Of a stretch of 64,000 nucleotides of DNA, positions 62,901-64,000 are shown piece by piece (within the stretch, counting starts at the first letter, position 1; every line of letters begins with the position of its first letter). Position numbers and translations under genes: made by a program. The DNA is from Chelatococcus asaccharovorans. Its GTDB lineage: Bacteria; Pseudomonadota; Alphaproteobacteria; Rhizobiales; Beijerinckiaceae. The notes beneath the pieces were generated by a model. It was not told the origin of the DNA, did no database searches, and saw nothing but the letters and a program-made list of their open reading frames with translations. The stretch covers positions 186,001-250,000 of the forward strand of contig NZ_QJJK01000011.1 in assembly GCF_003201475.1 (NCBI RefSeq). Reading direction: 5' to 3'.

Positions 62901-64000
62901 TCAGCGCGCCAGGCGCATGAGGGCCGTGGCGAGCCGGCGGGTGGCCTCCTCGAGATCGGCGCTCTTCCGCGCGAAGCACAGCCGGAAGAAGGCCTCGCCC
63001 CCCGCACCGAAGGTCGTGCCTGGCGCCAGGCCCACGGCCGCTTCATCGACGAGGACCTTGGCAAAGCGTGCGCTGTCCTCGACACCGTCGACCGAAAAGA
63101 ACAGGTAGAAAGCGCCCTGCGCAGGTGCAAATCGAACGCGATTGGTTGCAGAAAGGCCCTGCGAGACGATCGCCCGGCCGATCTTGGCACGCTCGAATTG
63201 CTCGGCAAAGAAGGCCTCACCCTGGTCCAGCGCGGCGATTGCGGCGCGCTGCATGAAGGCAGCGGTGCCGGACGAGGAATACTGGATCAGATTCTCGATG
63301 GTCTGGCCAAGCCGGGGGTTCGCCTCCAGCCAGCCGACACGCCAGCCGGTCATGGCCCAATTCTTCGACATCGTCTGCACGAACACGATGCGGTCTTCAT
63401 CGTCGATCACGTCGCGGAAAGACGGGGCCGGGGCCGGCGCGTCATAGACAAAGCGCCCGTAGATCTCGTCGGCGATGATCCACAGGCCATGGCGACGCGC
63501 CAGAGCGAGGACGGCCGCGATATCCTCGGCGGTGGCCATCCAGCTCGTCGGATTGGACGGCGTGTTGATCACCAGGGCCTTCGTTGCCGGGGTGATGGCC
63601 GCAGCGATCCGATCGATGTCGAGAAGCCAGCCCTTGTCGGTGAAGGTCATCGGCACCTCGACCGGCCGCGCGCCGGAAATGCCCACGCCGGCCACGAAAT
63701 TCGGCCATGCGGGCGTCGGCACGATCACCTCGTCACCGGCGCCCGATACCATGCGGAAGGCTGTCTGCAACGCATGCATGCCACCGCTGGTCACAAAAAA
63801 GCGCTCCGGCGAAACCGGGCGGCCATAGATGCGACCGATATAGCGGGCGATCGCCTCACGCAGCTCAGGCAAGCCGCGCTGATAGGTGTAGAAGGTCTCA
63901 CCGGCGGCGAGCGAGGCGACGGCCGCCTCGGCGATGAAGGACGGGGTCGGCAGGTCCCCCTCCCCGACCCACAGCGGGATCAAACCCTCGCGATGACGAC
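62901..64000 (-). CDS. PLP-dependent class I aminotransferase (cut by window end)
   Basis: The reading frame is open to the window edge; visible part about 366 residues. It begins RHREGLIPLWVGEGDLPTP, has the PLP lysine in MSKNWAMTGWRVGWLEA, the cofactor Asn in INTPSNPTSWM and Asp/Tyr in IIADEIYGRF. A close relative of aspartate/aromatic aminotransferases; the substrate is not readable. The start lies outside the window. Confidence 0.92.
   Translation of the reverse strand, partial: RHREGLIPLWVGEGDLPTPSFIAEAAVASLAAGETFYTYQRGLPELREAIARYIGRIYGRPVSPERFFVTSGGMHALQTAFRMVSGAGDEVIVPTPAWPNFVAGVGISGARPVEVPMTFTDKGWLLDIDRIAAAITPATKALVINTPSNPTSWMATAEDIAAVLALARRHGLWIIADEIYGRFVYDAPAPAPSFRDVIDDEDRIVFVQTMSKNWAMTGWRVGWLEANPRLGQTIENLIQYSSSGTAAFMQRAAIAALDQGEAFFAEQFERAKIGRAIVSQGLSATNRVRFAPAQGAFYLFFSVDGVEDSARFAKVLVDEAAVGLAPGTTFGAGGEAFFRLCFARKSADLEEATRRLATALMRLAR

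Overview
The window is GC-rich and looks like a chromosomal segment of an alphaproteobacterium of the order Hyphomicrobiales (Rhizobiales). The best evidence is the cluster murA - DUF2948 - hisD - UPF0262 - LMW-phosphatase at 49.3-54.4 kb, next to a C4-pathway 5-aminolevulinate synthase (hemA), a TAXI-type TRAP transporter with DUF1850, and a Rv1264-like adenylate cyclase. No rRNA, CRISPR array, integrase or intact insertion sequence was found. One tRNA (Thr, GGT) lies at 56.1 kb.

Layout. 0-3.2 kb is accessory DNA: a cut-off XRE regulator overlapping an S26 signal peptidase, an Imm27-like immunity protein, and an HD phosphohydrolase/YwgA-like pair in the arrangement I recall for Bacillus ywfO-ywgA. 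3.6-7.3 kb looks like ordinary accessory metabolism: a LysR regulator divergent from a Tat-exported metallo-beta-lactamase-fold hydrolase, a PPOX-class FMN protein and an isochorismatase-like hydrolase. 7.3-16.9 kb is a mobile-element-like or degraded island. It has a minus-strand module of tightly coupled small unknown genes, a DUF3987-like ATPase remnant, a MerR-like protein, a coiled-coil protein and a stand-alone M41-like peptidase. A leaderless-looking XRE regulator diverges from it. Beyond that are a DUF3102 fragment, two structurally related long hairpins, a truncated membrane protein, an orphan toxin C-terminus with its immunity gene, and a broken DUF4214 gene.

16.9-25 kb appears devoted to aromatic compounds: an aaeB-aaeX-aaeA-like aromatic-acid efflux operon, then rubredoxin, pirin-like cupin, tautomerase and an HpaB-type flavin hydroxylase, ending in a truncated MarC gene. 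25-28 kb holds an autotransporter and small genes. 29-33 kb is a TAXI TRAP operon (binding protein, fused permease, DUF1850). 33-44 kb holds a PsiF protein, a semialdehyde dehydrogenase, ribokinase, a Gfo/Idh/MocA dehydrogenase with a ROK repressor, an AraC regulator and a DUF1254 protein. 44-49 kb holds an OmpR/EnvZ-type two-component system and a TerC/YjbE membrane protein. 49-56 kb is the conserved housekeeping block. 56-64 kb holds alcohol dehydrogenase, adenylate cyclase, a DUF985 cupin, a hydratase, an AbrB-type membrane protein and a cut-off aminotransferase.

Intergenic DNA carries several interspersed palindromic repeat families. One has full copies at 27.9, 36.5 and 49.2 kb and partial copies near 59 kb. 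The strongest candidates for undescribed biology are the HD/YwgA pair, the coupled M41-peptidase module with its unusual flanking palindromes, and the tail-to-tail covarying hairpins at 13.7-13.9 kb.
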